Positions 30,715-39,800 of a stretch of 64,000 bases of DNA are shown piece after piece. The stretch is from DATHBD01 sp035296325 (lineage in GTDB: Bacteria > Actinomycetota > Actinomycetes > Mycobacteriales > Micromonosporaceae). The notes below the pieces were generated by a model, which ran no database searches, had not been told where the DNA came from, and saw only the letters and a list, made by a program, of their open reading frames with translations. Both the position numbers and the translations under genes were made by a program. The number at the start of each line of letters is the position of its first letter. Positions within the stretch are counted from its first letter, which is position 1. The stretch is from assembly GCA_035296325.1 (NCBI GenBank), contig DATHBD010000082.1, positions 62,001 to 126,000 on the forward strand, given 5' to 3'.

Positions 30715-30810
30715 TGGCGGAGGCGGACGGGAATCGAACCCGCCTGGCCCGGATTCCGGACCACACCGGTGTTGAAGACCGGGAGGGGCACCAGCCACCC
30801 GAACGCCTCC
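30715..30810 (-). tRNA. selC: tRNA-Sec (anticodon UCA)
   Basis: A 96-base tRNA including an encoded CCA (reverse complement of 30715-30717). The acceptor stem GGAGGCG pairs with CGCCTCC. The anticodon stem CCGGT/ACCGG encloses CTTCAAC, with anticodon TCA at 30773-30775. A long variable arm GGTCCGG-AAT-CCGGGCC follows, and the T-loop is TTCGATT. The extra-long variable arm and UCA anticodon identify the selenocysteine tRNA rather than a suppressor. It reads UGA in fdhA. Confidence 0.95.
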
Positions 30811-30898
30811 ACCGCGAACTCTATGCGAACAGCGACCACCCCACCGGGTGGAAATTCCCCGCCGCGCACACCGGCGGGTCCCGTGTCAGAGTGCAGAA

Positions 30899-31909
30899 GT
30901 GACGACCTCGCAGCGGACCCGGCTCACCCAGTACGCCTCCGGCGGTGGCTGCGCCTGCAAGATCCCACCGGGCGAACTGGAGTCCGTGGTGGCCGGACTG
31001 CTCGGCGGCGACCCGCCCCGTGGCCCAGGCGACCTGCTCGTCGGCCTCGACGACGGGGATGACGCCGCGGTGGTCCGCATCACCGCGGGCGTCGCGCTGG
31101 TGTCCACGGCTGACTTCTTCACGCCGGTCGTCGACGACGCGTACGACTGGGGCCGGATCGCCGCGGCGAACGCGCTGTCGGACGTGTACGCCATGGGTGG
31201 CTCCCCGGTCGTCGCCGTCAACCTGCTCGCCTGGCCGCGCGACGTCCTGCCGATGGAGTTGGCGGCGCAGGTGCTGCGCGGTGGCCTCGACATCGCGCGG
31301 GAGGCGGGCTGCCACCTCGCCGGTGGTCACAGCGTCGTCGACCCGGAGCCGAAGTACGGGATGGCGGTGACCGGTGTGGCCGACCCGGAGCACCTGCTGC
31401 GCAACGATGCCGGCCAACCGGGCCTACCGCTCACCCTGACCAAGCCGCTCGGCATCGGGGTGCTCAACAGTCGGCACAAGGCCACCGGCGACGTGTTCGC
31501 GGAGGCGGTGGCGACGATGACGCGGCTGAACCGCGACGCCGCGGCTGCCGCCCTACGGACCGGCGCGGTCTGCGCCACCGACGTCACCGGGTTCGGCCTG
31601 CTCGGACATCTGCACAAGCTGGCGCGCGCCAGCGGCGTTACCGCCGTGGTCGACGCCGCCACGGTGCCCTATCTCGACGGGGCCCGACAGGCCCTGACCG
31701 ACGGATACGTCAGCGGCGGCACCCGCCGAAACCTCGACTGGGTCCGCCCACACGCCGAAACCAGCGGCGTCAGCGAGGACGAGTTGCTGCTGCTGGCAGA
31801 CGCGCAGACCTCCGGTGGCCTGCTCGTCGCCGGCGAGGTGCCCGGCTTTCCGATCATCGGCGAGCTGCGGGCACCGGTCGCGCCCGGAACCACCCTGCTC
31901 GTCCGCTGA
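30899..31909 (+). CDS. selD: Selenide, water dikinase (selenophosphate synthetase)
   Basis: Makes selenophosphate from selenide and ATP for SelA. The 336-residue product has the active-site segment GGGCACKIPPGEL. Cys-18 and Lys-21 align with the essential Cys-17/Lys-20 of the E. coli enzyme, so this SelD is itself a Cys form. LVGLDDGDDAAVV, the metal-binding HLAGGHSVVDPEPKYG and ATDVTGFGLLGHLHKLA complete the AIRS/PurM-like fold. The GTG at 30899 gives the proper N-terminus, with no strong Shine-Dalgarno site. It is divergent from tRNA-Sec across 88 bases. Confidence 0.97.
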   Translation: MTTSQRTRLTQYASGGGCACKIPPGELESVVAGLLGGDPPRGPGDLLVGLDDGDDAAVVRITAGVALVSTADFFTPVVDDAYDWGRIAAANALSDVYAMGGSPVVAVNLLAWPRDVLPMELAAQVLRGGLDIAREAGCHLAGGHSVVDPEPKYGMAVTGVADPEHLLRNDAGQPGLPLTLTKPLGIGVLNSRHKATGDVFAEAVATMTRLNRDAAAAALRTGAVCATDVTGFGLLGHLHKLARASGVTAVVDAATVPYLDGARQALTDGYVSGGTRRNLDWVRPHAETSGVSEDELLLLADAQTSGGLLVAGEVPGFPIIGELRAPVAPGTTLLVR

Positions 31910-31940
31910 GGCCCCCGGGGCGACCCGCCGCGGTCCCCGC

Positions 31941-31970
31941 GCCGGGCCCGGCGGCGCCCCGCGGGGCGCC
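31941..31970. terminator. GC-rich hairpins between convergent selD and CAP-protein genes
   Basis: A 12-base palindrome GCCGGGCCCGGC (31941-31952) abuts a GGCGCCCC-GC-GGGGCGCC stem (31953-31970). They lie between the selD stop and the stop of the minus-strand CAP gene, consistent with a shared bidirectional terminator. Confidence 0.5.
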
Positions 31971-31972
31971 CG

Positions 31973-32971
31973 TCACGCGCCCCGGGGGGACGTCAGCGGT
32001 GAGGCGAACAGCTGGGTCCAGTACAGCGGCTCGTTGGGGCCGCTGGACGCCACACCGACCCCCGTTTCGCTGTAGCCACAGGTGTGGATGTTCTGCAGAT
32101 GTCCGGGGCTGTTGATCCACCCTCGCACCACGGCCTGCGCGGTGGTGTAGCCCCAGGCGATGTTCTCCGCCGCGGAGGAATACCGGTAGTCGGCGGCGCT
32201 GATCCGGTCGGAGAACGTCACGCCGCCGCGGGTGGTGTGCGCGAAGTCACCAGTATTCGCCATGTACACCGAGTGGGCTCGCGCGGCGGCGATGAGCCGG
32301 CCGTTCACGGCGAGTGGCCCGCAACCGACCCGAGCGCGTTCCGCGTTGATCAACGAGACGACCTCGGCCTCGAGGAGTTCGTCGCGGGTCGGCGCGGCGC
32401 TCGGCGGCACCGTCGGCGCCACGGTCACCGGCGCGGACGGCGAAGCGGTCACTGGCGCGGACCCGGTGGGCGAGGGGGACGCGGCGTCGGTCGGGGCCGG
32501 CGAGGCGGGGCCGGCCGTCGTCACGGTGAGCCGGTCGAAGTCGGGCGCCCAGCCATCGTTGTTGCCGAACGTCAGCGTGTTGGCACCGGCCACCAGCGTC
32601 ACCGGCACTTCGATCGTGCCGGGTGTGCCCCAACCGCCGGTGGCCGGGAAGCTGAGGGTCGTGGCGGCGGCGTCGTTGACCTGGAGTTCGGCGCCGCGCG
32701 GGGTGCCACCGGTGTACGCGATCGTGAGCGTCGCTGGGCCCGCCACGTCAGCGAGCACATCGGTGAATGTCAGGGTGCCCGACCCGTCCCCCACGTAGCC
32801 GACCTTCTGCTCCCCGGAGCATGCCTCGCAGGTGGCGATGAGGGCACCGCCGGCAAGGGTGGCGGCCTCCGCCTCGTACGACGTCGTGGCGGCCCCGGCG
32901 GTGACGGCGAAGACCGTCCCGGCACCCAGTGCGGCGCATGCTGCGACCCCGGCGAAAAGCGCGCGCTTCAT
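31973..32971 (-). CDS. Secreted CAP-domain protein with CBM35-like module
   Basis: A 332-residue exported protein. The signal peptide MKRALFAGVAACAALGAGTV is followed by an AxA cleavage area at AGAATT. A CBM35/CBM6-like beta module spans about 30-150 (YEAEAATLAGG, YVGDGSGTLTFTDV). A Pro/Ser/Ala/Thr-rich linker spans about 155-200. A CAP/SCP domain closes the protein, with VSLINAERARVGCGPLAVN, SVYMANTGDFAHT, ENIAWGY and WINSPGHLQNI. The likely role is at cell wall or extracellular polysaccharide, activity unknown. The ATG at 32971 has GGTGAT five bases upstream. It separates the two halves of the selenium/formate region and has no evident link to them. Confidence 0.88.
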   Translation of the reverse strand: MKRALFAGVAACAALGAGTVFAVTAGAATTSYEAEAATLAGGALIATCEACSGEQKVGYVGDGSGTLTFTDVLADVAGPATLTIAYTGGTPRGAELQVNDAAATTLSFPATGGWGTPGTIEVPVTLVAGANTLTFGNNDGWAPDFDRLTVTTAGPASPAPTDAASPSPTGSAPVTASPSAPVTVAPTVPPSAAPTRDELLEAEVVSLINAERARVGCGPLAVNGRLIAAARAHSVYMANTGDFAHTTRGGVTFSDRISAADYRYSSAAENIAWGYTTAQAVVRGWINSPGHLQNIHTCGYSETGVGVASSGPNEPLYWTQLFASPLTSPRGA

Positions 32972-33066
32972 CGTGATCACCCGATCCCATAGGCAACTCC
33001 GTCGATTTCGACCCTAAGGCCGGACTTCGACGTGCGCCAATTGGACGGGCCCCCCTGCCAGGGCAA

Positions 33067-33459
33067 TCAGCCGATGGACCAATCGGTCGAGCCCCGCTCG
33101 GCGCGGTTCGGTGGGGTCGGCCCACCGGTGGCCGACGGCTCCGCCGGGGGCCCGTGGGACTCCTCCGCCGCCGGGTGCCACAGGTCCGGAGACACCACCG
33201 GCGGGTACGGGGGCGGCGGGCCGAAGAACCGGTTCGACGGTGGCAGGATCAGCAGGACCACGGCGGCGACAACGGAGACCAGGAACAGCCCGTAGACCGT
33301 GGAATTGACCAGCGTGAACCAGAATGGCAGGTGCGTCGTCGACTCGGGATTGTTTACCACGAACCACGCCCCACAGCAGGCGAGGCTCATCCTGCCGACG
33401 ACGAGCGTGCCGATCCGCGTCCCGTTCTGGCCGCGCAGGTTGAGCAGCGCCAGGAGCAC
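33067..33459 (-). CDS. Possible truncated membrane protein
   Basis: Up to 130 residues with two hydrophobic segments, one around MSLACCGAWFVV and one at VYGLFLVSVVAAVVLLILPP, then a Pro-rich cytosolic-looking tail. The opening LLALLNLRGQNGTRIGTLVV resembles the middle of longer actinobacterial membrane proteins that begin with extra helices. Only seven more in-frame codons exist before a stop, and no Shine-Dalgarno site precedes the GTG. An N-terminally truncated remnant is therefore as likely as a functional gene. It lies just downstream of the OFA transporter. Confidence 0.4.
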   Translation of the reverse strand: MLLALLNLRGQNGTRIGTLVVGRMSLACCGAWFVVNNPESTTHLPFWFTLVNSTVYGLFLVSVVAAVVLLILPPSNRFFGPPPPYPPVVSPDLWHPAAEESHGPPAEPSATGGPTPPNRAERGSTDWSIG

Positions 33460-33521
33460 CAGCGTGAGTAGTCGCGCATCGGGTCACGCGCTGACCCTCG
33501 TCGTACCACGTCCGGCAGCGA

Positions 33522-34817
33522 CTACGCCGGGTCACTGCCAGCGCCGGTCGATGCCCGGGCCTGCCCCGACGAGGCGGACGACGGCATTCGCGTGATCATC
33601 GGCAGCACCAGAGCGACCAGCGCCACGATGGCGATGACCGTGAACGGCACCGTGTAACTCCTCCCGTTCGCCTCGTACAGCAGGGCCGTGACCAGCGGAC
33701 CCACCACGCCGCCGAGGCTCCACGCGACGATCATCGCGCCGTACACGGCCCCGGCGTTTGGCGTGCCGAAGTAGTCCGCGGCCGTCGCCGGCATGGTGCC
33801 GAAGCCGCCGCCGTAGGCGAGGTACACCAGCGCCGCCAGCACGGCGAACACGAGAAACGCGGTCGCGCGCGGCAGGACGAAGAAGCACACCGCCTGCAGC
33901 GCCAGCATGCCGAGGAACGCCCGCATCCGACCCACCCGGTCGGACAGCCAGGCCCAGAACACCCGGCCACCGCCGTTGAACAGGCCGAGGACGCCGACCA
34001 GCGTGGCGGCGGTGCCGACGCTCACGCCGGCCACCGCCTGCGCCGCGTCCGACGCCTGGGAGACCAGCGCGATGCCGCACGCGGTGTTGAGCGCCAGGAT
34101 CGCGGTGAGCAGGTACCACTGCCGCGTGCGCAGTGCCTCGCTCAGCGTGTACACCTTGGTGCCGGCGACTGCCGGGCCGGCGCTGGCCGGGGTGAAGCCG
34201 GGGACCTGGTAGCCCGTGGGCGGGTTGCGGAAGAACGACGCGCCGAGCACCGCGGCGACCAGGTAGCCGATGCCCAGCGGCAGGAACGCGTCCGGCTTGT
34301 GGTCGGTGCCGGCGAGCAGCGACCTGGCGACCGGTGCGGTGATCGCGGCCCCGAAGCCGAAGCCGGCCACCGCGATGCCGGTGATCAGCCCGCGCCGGTC
34401 CGGAAACCACTTGGCGAGCATGGCGATCGGCGTGATGTACGCCGCCCCGAGCCCGATCCCGCCCATCACGCCGTAGGTCGCGACGAGCAGCCAGAGCTGG
34501 CCACCCGAGGAGACGAGCGACGCCAGCATCACACCGGTGCCGTAGAGCACACCGCCGCCGAGCGCCACGACGCGTGGGCCGCGACGGTCCTGGATCCGGC
34601 CCCCGATCAGACTGCCGATGAAGATCGTCCCGATCGCGACCTCGAACGGCAGCACGGCCTGTGCCCGGCTCCAGCCGAACTGGTCCTGCAGCGGCTGGTT
34701 GAACACGCTCCAGGCGTACACGGCGCCGAGCGCGAGCTGGACCAGCACGGCGGCGGCGACGAGTCCCCAGCGGCCCTTGGTCGGGTCGGCGTTGGTCGAT
34801 GCGGTTGCCGAGGCCAT
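33522..34817 (-). CDS. MFS transporter, OFA (oxalate/formate antiporter) family
   Basis: A 431-residue carrier with twelve predicted membrane helices. The family motifs are LGAVYAWSVFNQPLQDQFGW near the first helix, IQDRRGPRVVALGGGVLYG in the 2-3 loop, and the charged LSDRVGRMRAFLGML in the 8-9 loop. OFA members move oxalate, formate and other small carboxylates. Its place 20 bases after nrfD makes formate or a related anion a good guess for the substrate. The ATG at 34817 has GGAGGG seven bases upstream, better than the GTG 24 bases earlier. Confidence 0.88.
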   Translation of the reverse strand: MASATASTNADPTKGRWGLVAAAVLVQLALGAVYAWSVFNQPLQDQFGWSRAQAVLPFEVAIGTIFIGSLIGGRIQDRRGPRVVALGGGVLYGTGVMLASLVSSGGQLWLLVATYGVMGGIGLGAAYITPIAMLAKWFPDRRGLITGIAVAGFGFGAAITAPVARSLLAGTDHKPDAFLPLGIGYLVAAVLGASFFRNPPTGYQVPGFTPASAGPAVAGTKVYTLSEALRTRQWYLLTAILALNTACGIALVSQASDAAQAVAGVSVGTAATLVGVLGLFNGGGRVFWAWLSDRVGRMRAFLGMLALQAVCFFVLPRATAFLVFAVLAALVYLAYGGGFGTMPATAADYFGTPNAGAVYGAMIVAWSLGGVVGPLVTALLYEANGRSYTVPFTVIAIVALVALVLPMITRMPSSASSGQARASTGAGSDPA

Positions 34818-34837
34818 GGGAAGCCCTCCGTCCGGGG

Positions 34838-35926
34838 TCACGGACCGGCGCGTTCCGTCCCCGACCGCGTCACGGTCTCAGCCGGGGCGGAGCTGACCTG
34901 CCCAGTCTTCGAGCCGGCACCCGCCGACCCGCGCTGCTCGAGCCGCCCCCGTTGCGGCACGACGGTGTACTTCGGATCCTTCGCCGAGGCGACCCCGCCC
35001 TCGAAGATGCCGAACCGGGTCGCCACCGACGCGGCCAGCAGGGCCACGCCGGAGATCGCGGAAATGACGCGGCTGCGCCGGCCGACGAACGCGCCGACGA
35101 CGCCACCCGCCGTGAGCGCCCGGCCCAGCCGCAGCAGCCGGCCGGCCCGGCCCAGCCGGTACGGCTCACTGAGCAGGCCGAGCCTGGTCTCCACACTGTG
35201 CGCGCCGGCCAGTTCCATCGCCCCGCCGAAGGCCGCGAGCCGCCGCGCCGGCCCCGCCTCGGCCGGCGACGCGGCGATCAGCCCGACGCCCGCCGCGCTG
35301 GCCAGCGCACTGCCGGCGAAGACGAACGGCAGCTCCGGGTACGCCTCGTGCCAGGACGGCGTGGCCGTGTCGGCGAGCAGGACCGCGGTGTACGTGGCGA
35401 GCGCCGGCGCGGTTGCGGCGGCGGCGAACCCGCCGACCCGCCCGGCCATCGGCACGACGCGTCGGGCCAGCGCCCACGTGCCCGTGCGGGGCAGCAGCGG
35501 CTCGAACTCGGCGGCGGCGGCCACGGCGGCGGCCGGCCCGAACGCGGCGAGGATCCAGGTGCCCATGGACATCGGTGAGGTCGGTTTGGCCACGCGCAGC
35601 ATGTGGTGGAAACGCTCCGGGCGCCCGAGGTCGTGGATCAGGAAGAAGGTGCTGGCGCCCAGCGCCGCCACCGCGGTCAGCCGGCCGGCCCGGCGGGTCG
35701 CCGGCCGACCGGTCACGTCGGCGCCGGCGGCGAGCAGCGCCGAGCCGGCCGCGAGGCCGCCGGTGAAGAGGTACGCCGCGATGTCGTGCTTCCACACCGG
35801 CGCCTTGACGATCGGCCGGCCGTAGTACGACCGGAACTCCGCATCCGGGACCATGCTGCGCTCGGCGCCCCGACCGCCGCCCCGCTTGCCAGCCTTCCGG
35901 CTGCCCGGTCGGGCCATCCCGGTCAC
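34838..35926 (-). CDS. nrfD: NrfD/PsrC-type membrane subunit of formate dehydrogenase
   Basis: A 362-residue integral membrane subunit that would anchor the formate dehydrogenase and pass electrons to menaquinone. Seven to nine hydrophobic segments begin with DIAAYLFTGGLAAGSALLAA. LIHDLGRPERFHHMLRVAKP is the conserved loop of NrfD proteins. The soluble C-terminus is Arg/Gly-rich. The GTG at 35926 overlaps the fdhB stop by four bases. ATGs at 35917 and about 35845 are alternatives, the last just before the conserved FRSYYGRPIVK. Confidence 0.88.
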   Translation of the reverse strand: MTGMARPGSRKAGKRGGGRGAERSMVPDAEFRSYYGRPIVKAPVWKHDIAAYLFTGGLAAGSALLAAGADVTGRPATRRAGRLTAVAALGASTFFLIHDLGRPERFHHMLRVAKPTSPMSMGTWILAAFGPAAAVAAAAEFEPLLPRTGTWALARRVVPMAGRVGGFAAAATAPALATYTAVLLADTATPSWHEAYPELPFVFAGSALASAAGVGLIAASPAEAGPARRLAAFGGAMELAGAHSVETRLGLLSEPYRLGRAGRLLRLGRALTAGGVVGAFVGRRSRVISAISGVALLAASVATRFGIFEGGVASAKDPKYTVVPQRGRLEQRGSAGAGSKTGQVSSAPAETVTRSGTERAGP

Positions 35927-36846
35927 GCCGACCGACCCAGGAAGGCGGCGGCCACCGCGGCCGCCATGGCCAGGCCGGCAATCCCGGCCCGTCGCCACAT
36001 GGCCGGGAGGTCGCGCGTGGTCACCACCGGGTCCGGGGGCAGGCCGTACACCTCCGGCTCGTCCAGCAGCAGGAAGAAGGCGCCGTCACCGCCCACGCCG
36101 TCCCCCGGGTCGTTGCCGTACAGCCGCGCCTCCGGCACACCGGAGTCGTGCAGCGCCTCCACCCGTCGCTGGGCCCGTTCCCGCAGCTCGTCGAGGTCGC
36201 CGTACTGGATGGACTGGGTGGGGCACGCCTGGGCGCAGGCCGGGGTGAGGCCGTCACCGACCCGGTCGTAGCAGAGCGTGCACTTCCACGCCCGGCCGTC
36301 CTCCTTACGCTGGTCGATAACGCCGTACGGGCAGGCCGGGATGCAGTACCCGCAGCCGTTGCAGATGTCCTGCTGCACCACGACCGTGCCGAACTCGGTG
36401 CGGAACAGCGCGCCGGTCGGGCAGACGTCCAGGCAGGCGGCGTGTGTGCAGTGCTTGCAGACGTTGGACATCATCAACCACCGGAAGTCGCCGCGCTCCC
36501 CGCGCTGCTCCCGTCCGGTCTGGCCGGGCAGGTCGAACGACGGCATCCCGAGGAACTGCGGCTGCGGCTGCGGCTGCGGCTGCGGCTGCGGCCGGCGTGG
36601 CTGCTCGATGAACGCGACGTGCCGCCACGAGTTCGCGGTGAGCCCGCCGGTGTTGTCGAACGACATGCCGAGCAGGTTGAGCCCGTCGTCGGGCACCCCG
36701 TTCCACTCCTTGCACGCCACCTCGCACGCCTTGCACCCGATGCACACGCTGGTGTCGGTGAAGAAGCCCACCCGGGCCGGCGCGTCGGGGTACCCCGCGT
36801 CCGGAGCCGGGTCGAGCGGGCCGTACAGGCTGTTGGCACTGGTCAT
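35923..36846 (-). CDS. fdhB: Formate dehydrogenase iron-sulfur (beta) subunit
   Basis: A 307-residue electron-transfer subunit with four [4Fe-4S] motifs. The first is CIGCKACEVACKEWNG at about 35-50, the second CKHCTHAACLDVCPTGA, and the third CNGCGYCIPACPYGV. Unpaired cysteines in CTLCYDRV and CAQACPT complete the fourth. The end is a single C-terminal hydrophobic segment GIAGLAMAAAVAAAFLG that may anchor it. An unusual (Pro-Gln)x6 run lies at about residues 86-97. The ATG at 36846 has GGGGAGGG six bases upstream and lies two bases after the fdhA stop. Confidence 0.95.
   Translation of the reverse strand: MTSANSLYGPLDPAPDAGYPDAPARVGFFTDTSVCIGCKACEVACKEWNGVPDDGLNLLGMSFDNTGGLTANSWRHVAFIEQPRRPQPQPQPQPQPQFLGMPSFDLPGQTGREQRGERGDFRWLMMSNVCKHCTHAACLDVCPTGALFRTEFGTVVVQQDICNGCGYCIPACPYGVIDQRKEDGRAWKCTLCYDRVGDGLTPACAQACPTQSIQYGDLDELRERAQRRVEALHDSGVPEARLYGNDPGDGVGGDGAFFLLLDEPEVYGLPPDPVVTTRDLPAMWRRAGIAGLAMAAAVAAAFLGRSA
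36556..36591. repeat. Hexanucleotide tandem repeat (CTGCGG)x6 inside fdhB
   Basis: Six exact copies of CTGCGG on the plus strand, read on the coding strand as CCGCAG and translated to (PQ)x6. Copy number change by slippage would stay in frame. It sits in the linker between the first cluster motif and the second. Confidence 0.9.
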
Positions 36847-36848
36847 GC

Positions 36849-39800
36849 TCAACCCTCCCCGGTGGTGCTCGGCGCGGCGTCGCGACCGGTGGCGGGAGGG
36901 CCCTCGGGGGACGGGGCGGTGACGAACGGGATGTGGTGCACGCCGGCCACTCCGGCGCGGCGGCGGTAATCCGCGACGTACTCCAGCAGCTCGGGCCCGG
37001 TCGGCCGGCGGCCGGCCCGCACGTCACAGGTGCCGACCTTGCTCTCCTGGATCAGGACGTTCGGGTCGAGCGTGATCCCGATCAGGTCGTTGGCCGAGTC
37101 ACCGGTGGACAGCCCTGAGCTGCCCCAGTGGTAGGGCAGCCACACCTGGTGGATCACCCGTCCGTCCACCCGCAGCGGGGTGAGCCGGTCGGTGACCAGC
37201 ACCTGCGCCTCCACCACGGCGCGGGCGGTGACCACGTGCGCCCAGTCCAGGTTGGCGATCCCCCGCTCCGCCGCGAGTTCCGGGGAGATCTCGAGAAACA
37301 TCGCCGGCTGGAGTTCGGAGAGGTACGGCAGCGTGCGGCTCATCCCGCCAGCGGTGTGGTGCTCGGTCAGCCGGCTGGTGCTGAAGACGTACGGGAAAAC
37401 GTCACTGTGCGCCTCCGGCGGGCTCGGGTTGATCGGGTTGTTCTCCCGCTCGTACGCCTTGCGGGTCGGGTTCCCCTGCTGGGTGTAGAGCGGGTTGCGC
37501 ACCGGGGACTCGGCCGGCTCGTAGTGCGTGGGCAGCGGGCCGTCGATCAGCCCGCTGGGCACGTAGAGCCAGCCCTTGCCGTCGCCCTGCTGGATGAACG
37601 CGTCGTCGCCGGCGATCGCCTCCGGGCCGCTGGCGCCCTCCGGCGGGCGGTACGACGGCGGCTTGGACTTCTCGAAGTCCGGCACGTCGTAGCCGGTCCA
37701 CTCGGCCTTCTCCTCGTCCCACCACACGTAGGCCTTGCGCTCGCTCCACGGCCGGCCCTGCGGGTCGGCCGACGCGCGGTTGTAGAGCGTGCGGCGGTTC
37801 ATCGGCCACACCCAGCCCCACTCGGCGGCCACCCAGTCCTGCTCGTACCCGGGTTTGCGGCGGGCGGCCTGGTTGACCCCGTCGGCGTACACCCCGGTGT
37901 AGATCCAGCAGCCGCCCACGGTCGAGCCGTCGTCGCGCAGCTCGGTGAAGGTGGACAGCAGTCGGCCGGTGGCGACCTCGTACCCGTTGATCTCCCGCAG
38001 GACCGCGTCGGCGCTCGGCTCGTCGTGCTCGCCGTGCAGCGGGTAGTCCCAGGCGAGGTCGCGGATCGGCCGGTCGCGCGGCAACGGCGAGTCGGCCAGC
38101 TTCTCCCGGATGATCCGGCCCAGGTGGTAGAAGAACCAGAGTTCCGAGCGGCAGTCCCCGGGCGGCTCAACAGCCTTCTCGCGCCACTGCAGCATGCGTT
38201 GCGTCTGGGTGAAGGTGCCTTCCTTCTCCACGTGCGAGGCGGCCGGCATCAGGAAGACCTCCGTGCGGCACTCCCCCGGCACGATCTCGCCGGTGGCGAT
38301 TTCCGGGCCGTCCTTCCAGAAGGTGGCGCTCTCGATCTCGAACAGGTCGCGCACCACCAGCCAGTCGAGGTTGGCCATGCCGAGGCGCTGCGCCTTGCCG
38401 TGCGCCGAGCCCACCGCCGGGTTCTGGCCCAGCAGGAAGTACCCCTTGATGCCCCCGTCGATCATGGAGAGGACCTGCTGGTACGTCCCGTGATCGCCGG
38501 TCAGTCGGGGCAGGTAGTCGTAGCAGTAGTCGTTCTCGGCGGTGGCCGCCTCTCCCCAGTACGCCTTGAGCAGGCTGGTGGCGTAGGACCGGGCATTCGC
38601 CCAGAAGCCCTTCTGCCCAGGGTGGCGGATGCTGTCGACGTACTGCTCGAACGTCTCGTGCTGGTCGTGCAGCGGCATCGGCAGGTAGCCGGGCAGCAGG
38701 TTGAACAGCGTCGGGATGTCGGTGGAGCCCTGGATGCTGGCGTGCCCGCGCAGCGCCATGATGCCGCCGCCGGGGCGGCCCATGTTGCCCAACAGGAGCT
38801 GGATGATCGCGCCGGTGCGGATGTATTGCACGCCGGTGCTGTGCTGGGTCCAGCCGACGGAGTACACCAGCGCGGTGGTCCGCTCCCGGCCGGAGTTCTG
38901 CGTCCACGCCCGGCACACCTCGGCGAACTTCTCCTGCGGCACGCCGGTGACCTGCTCCACCATCTCCGGCGTGTACCGGGCGAAGTGCCGCTTCAGGATC
39001 TGGTACACGCAGTTCGGGTCCTGCAGGGTCTCGTCGCGGCGGGTGTGCGGCGGCACCGGGGCACCGTGCGACTCGTGCTGCAGTCCCCCGGCGGTGTCCC
39101 GCTGGTCCTGCGTGTCGCCGGAGTCCGGGCTGCCCTCCTGCTGCCCGCGGTACTGCCAGCTCGTCGGGTCGTAGGTGCGCGTCTCGGGGTCGAACCCGGA
39201 GAACAGGCCGTCCAGGTCCTCGGTGTCCCGGAAGTCCTCGCTGACGATCATCGGGGCGTTCGTGTACGCCAGCACGTACTCGCGGAAGTCCAACTCGTTG
39301 CTCAGGATGTAGTTGACGATGCCGCCGAGGAACGCGATGTCCGACCCGGCCCGGATCGGCACGTAACTGTGCGCCACCGCGCTTGTGCGGGTGAACCTGG
39401 GGTCGATGTGGATGATCTTCGCCCCGCGGTTCTTCGCCTCCATGACCCACTGGAATCCGACCGGGTGGCACTCGGCCATGTTCGAGCCCTGGATGATGAT
39501 GCAGTCAGCGTTGGCCAGGTCCTGCTGGAATCCGGTGGCCCCACCGCGACCGAAGCTGGTCCCCAGACCGGGGACGGTTGCGGAGTGTCAAATGCGGGCC
39601 TGGTTCTCGATCTGGATGGCGCCCATCGCGGTGAACAGCTTCTTGATGAGGTAGTTCTCCTCGTTGTCCAGCGTGGCGCCGCCCAGGCTGGAGATGCCCA
39701 TGGTGCGGTGCAGCGGCCGGCCGTCAGCGTCCTTGTCCTGCCAGGTCGCGGCCCGGGCGGCGAGAACCCGGTCGGCGATCATGTTCATCGCGGTGGGCAG

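Noticed and set aside
39588..39590. TGA in fdhA as a nonsense mutation making two pseudogene halves
   Set aside because: Exact Sec context, SECIS-like hairpin and a full sel gene set make recoding far more likely.
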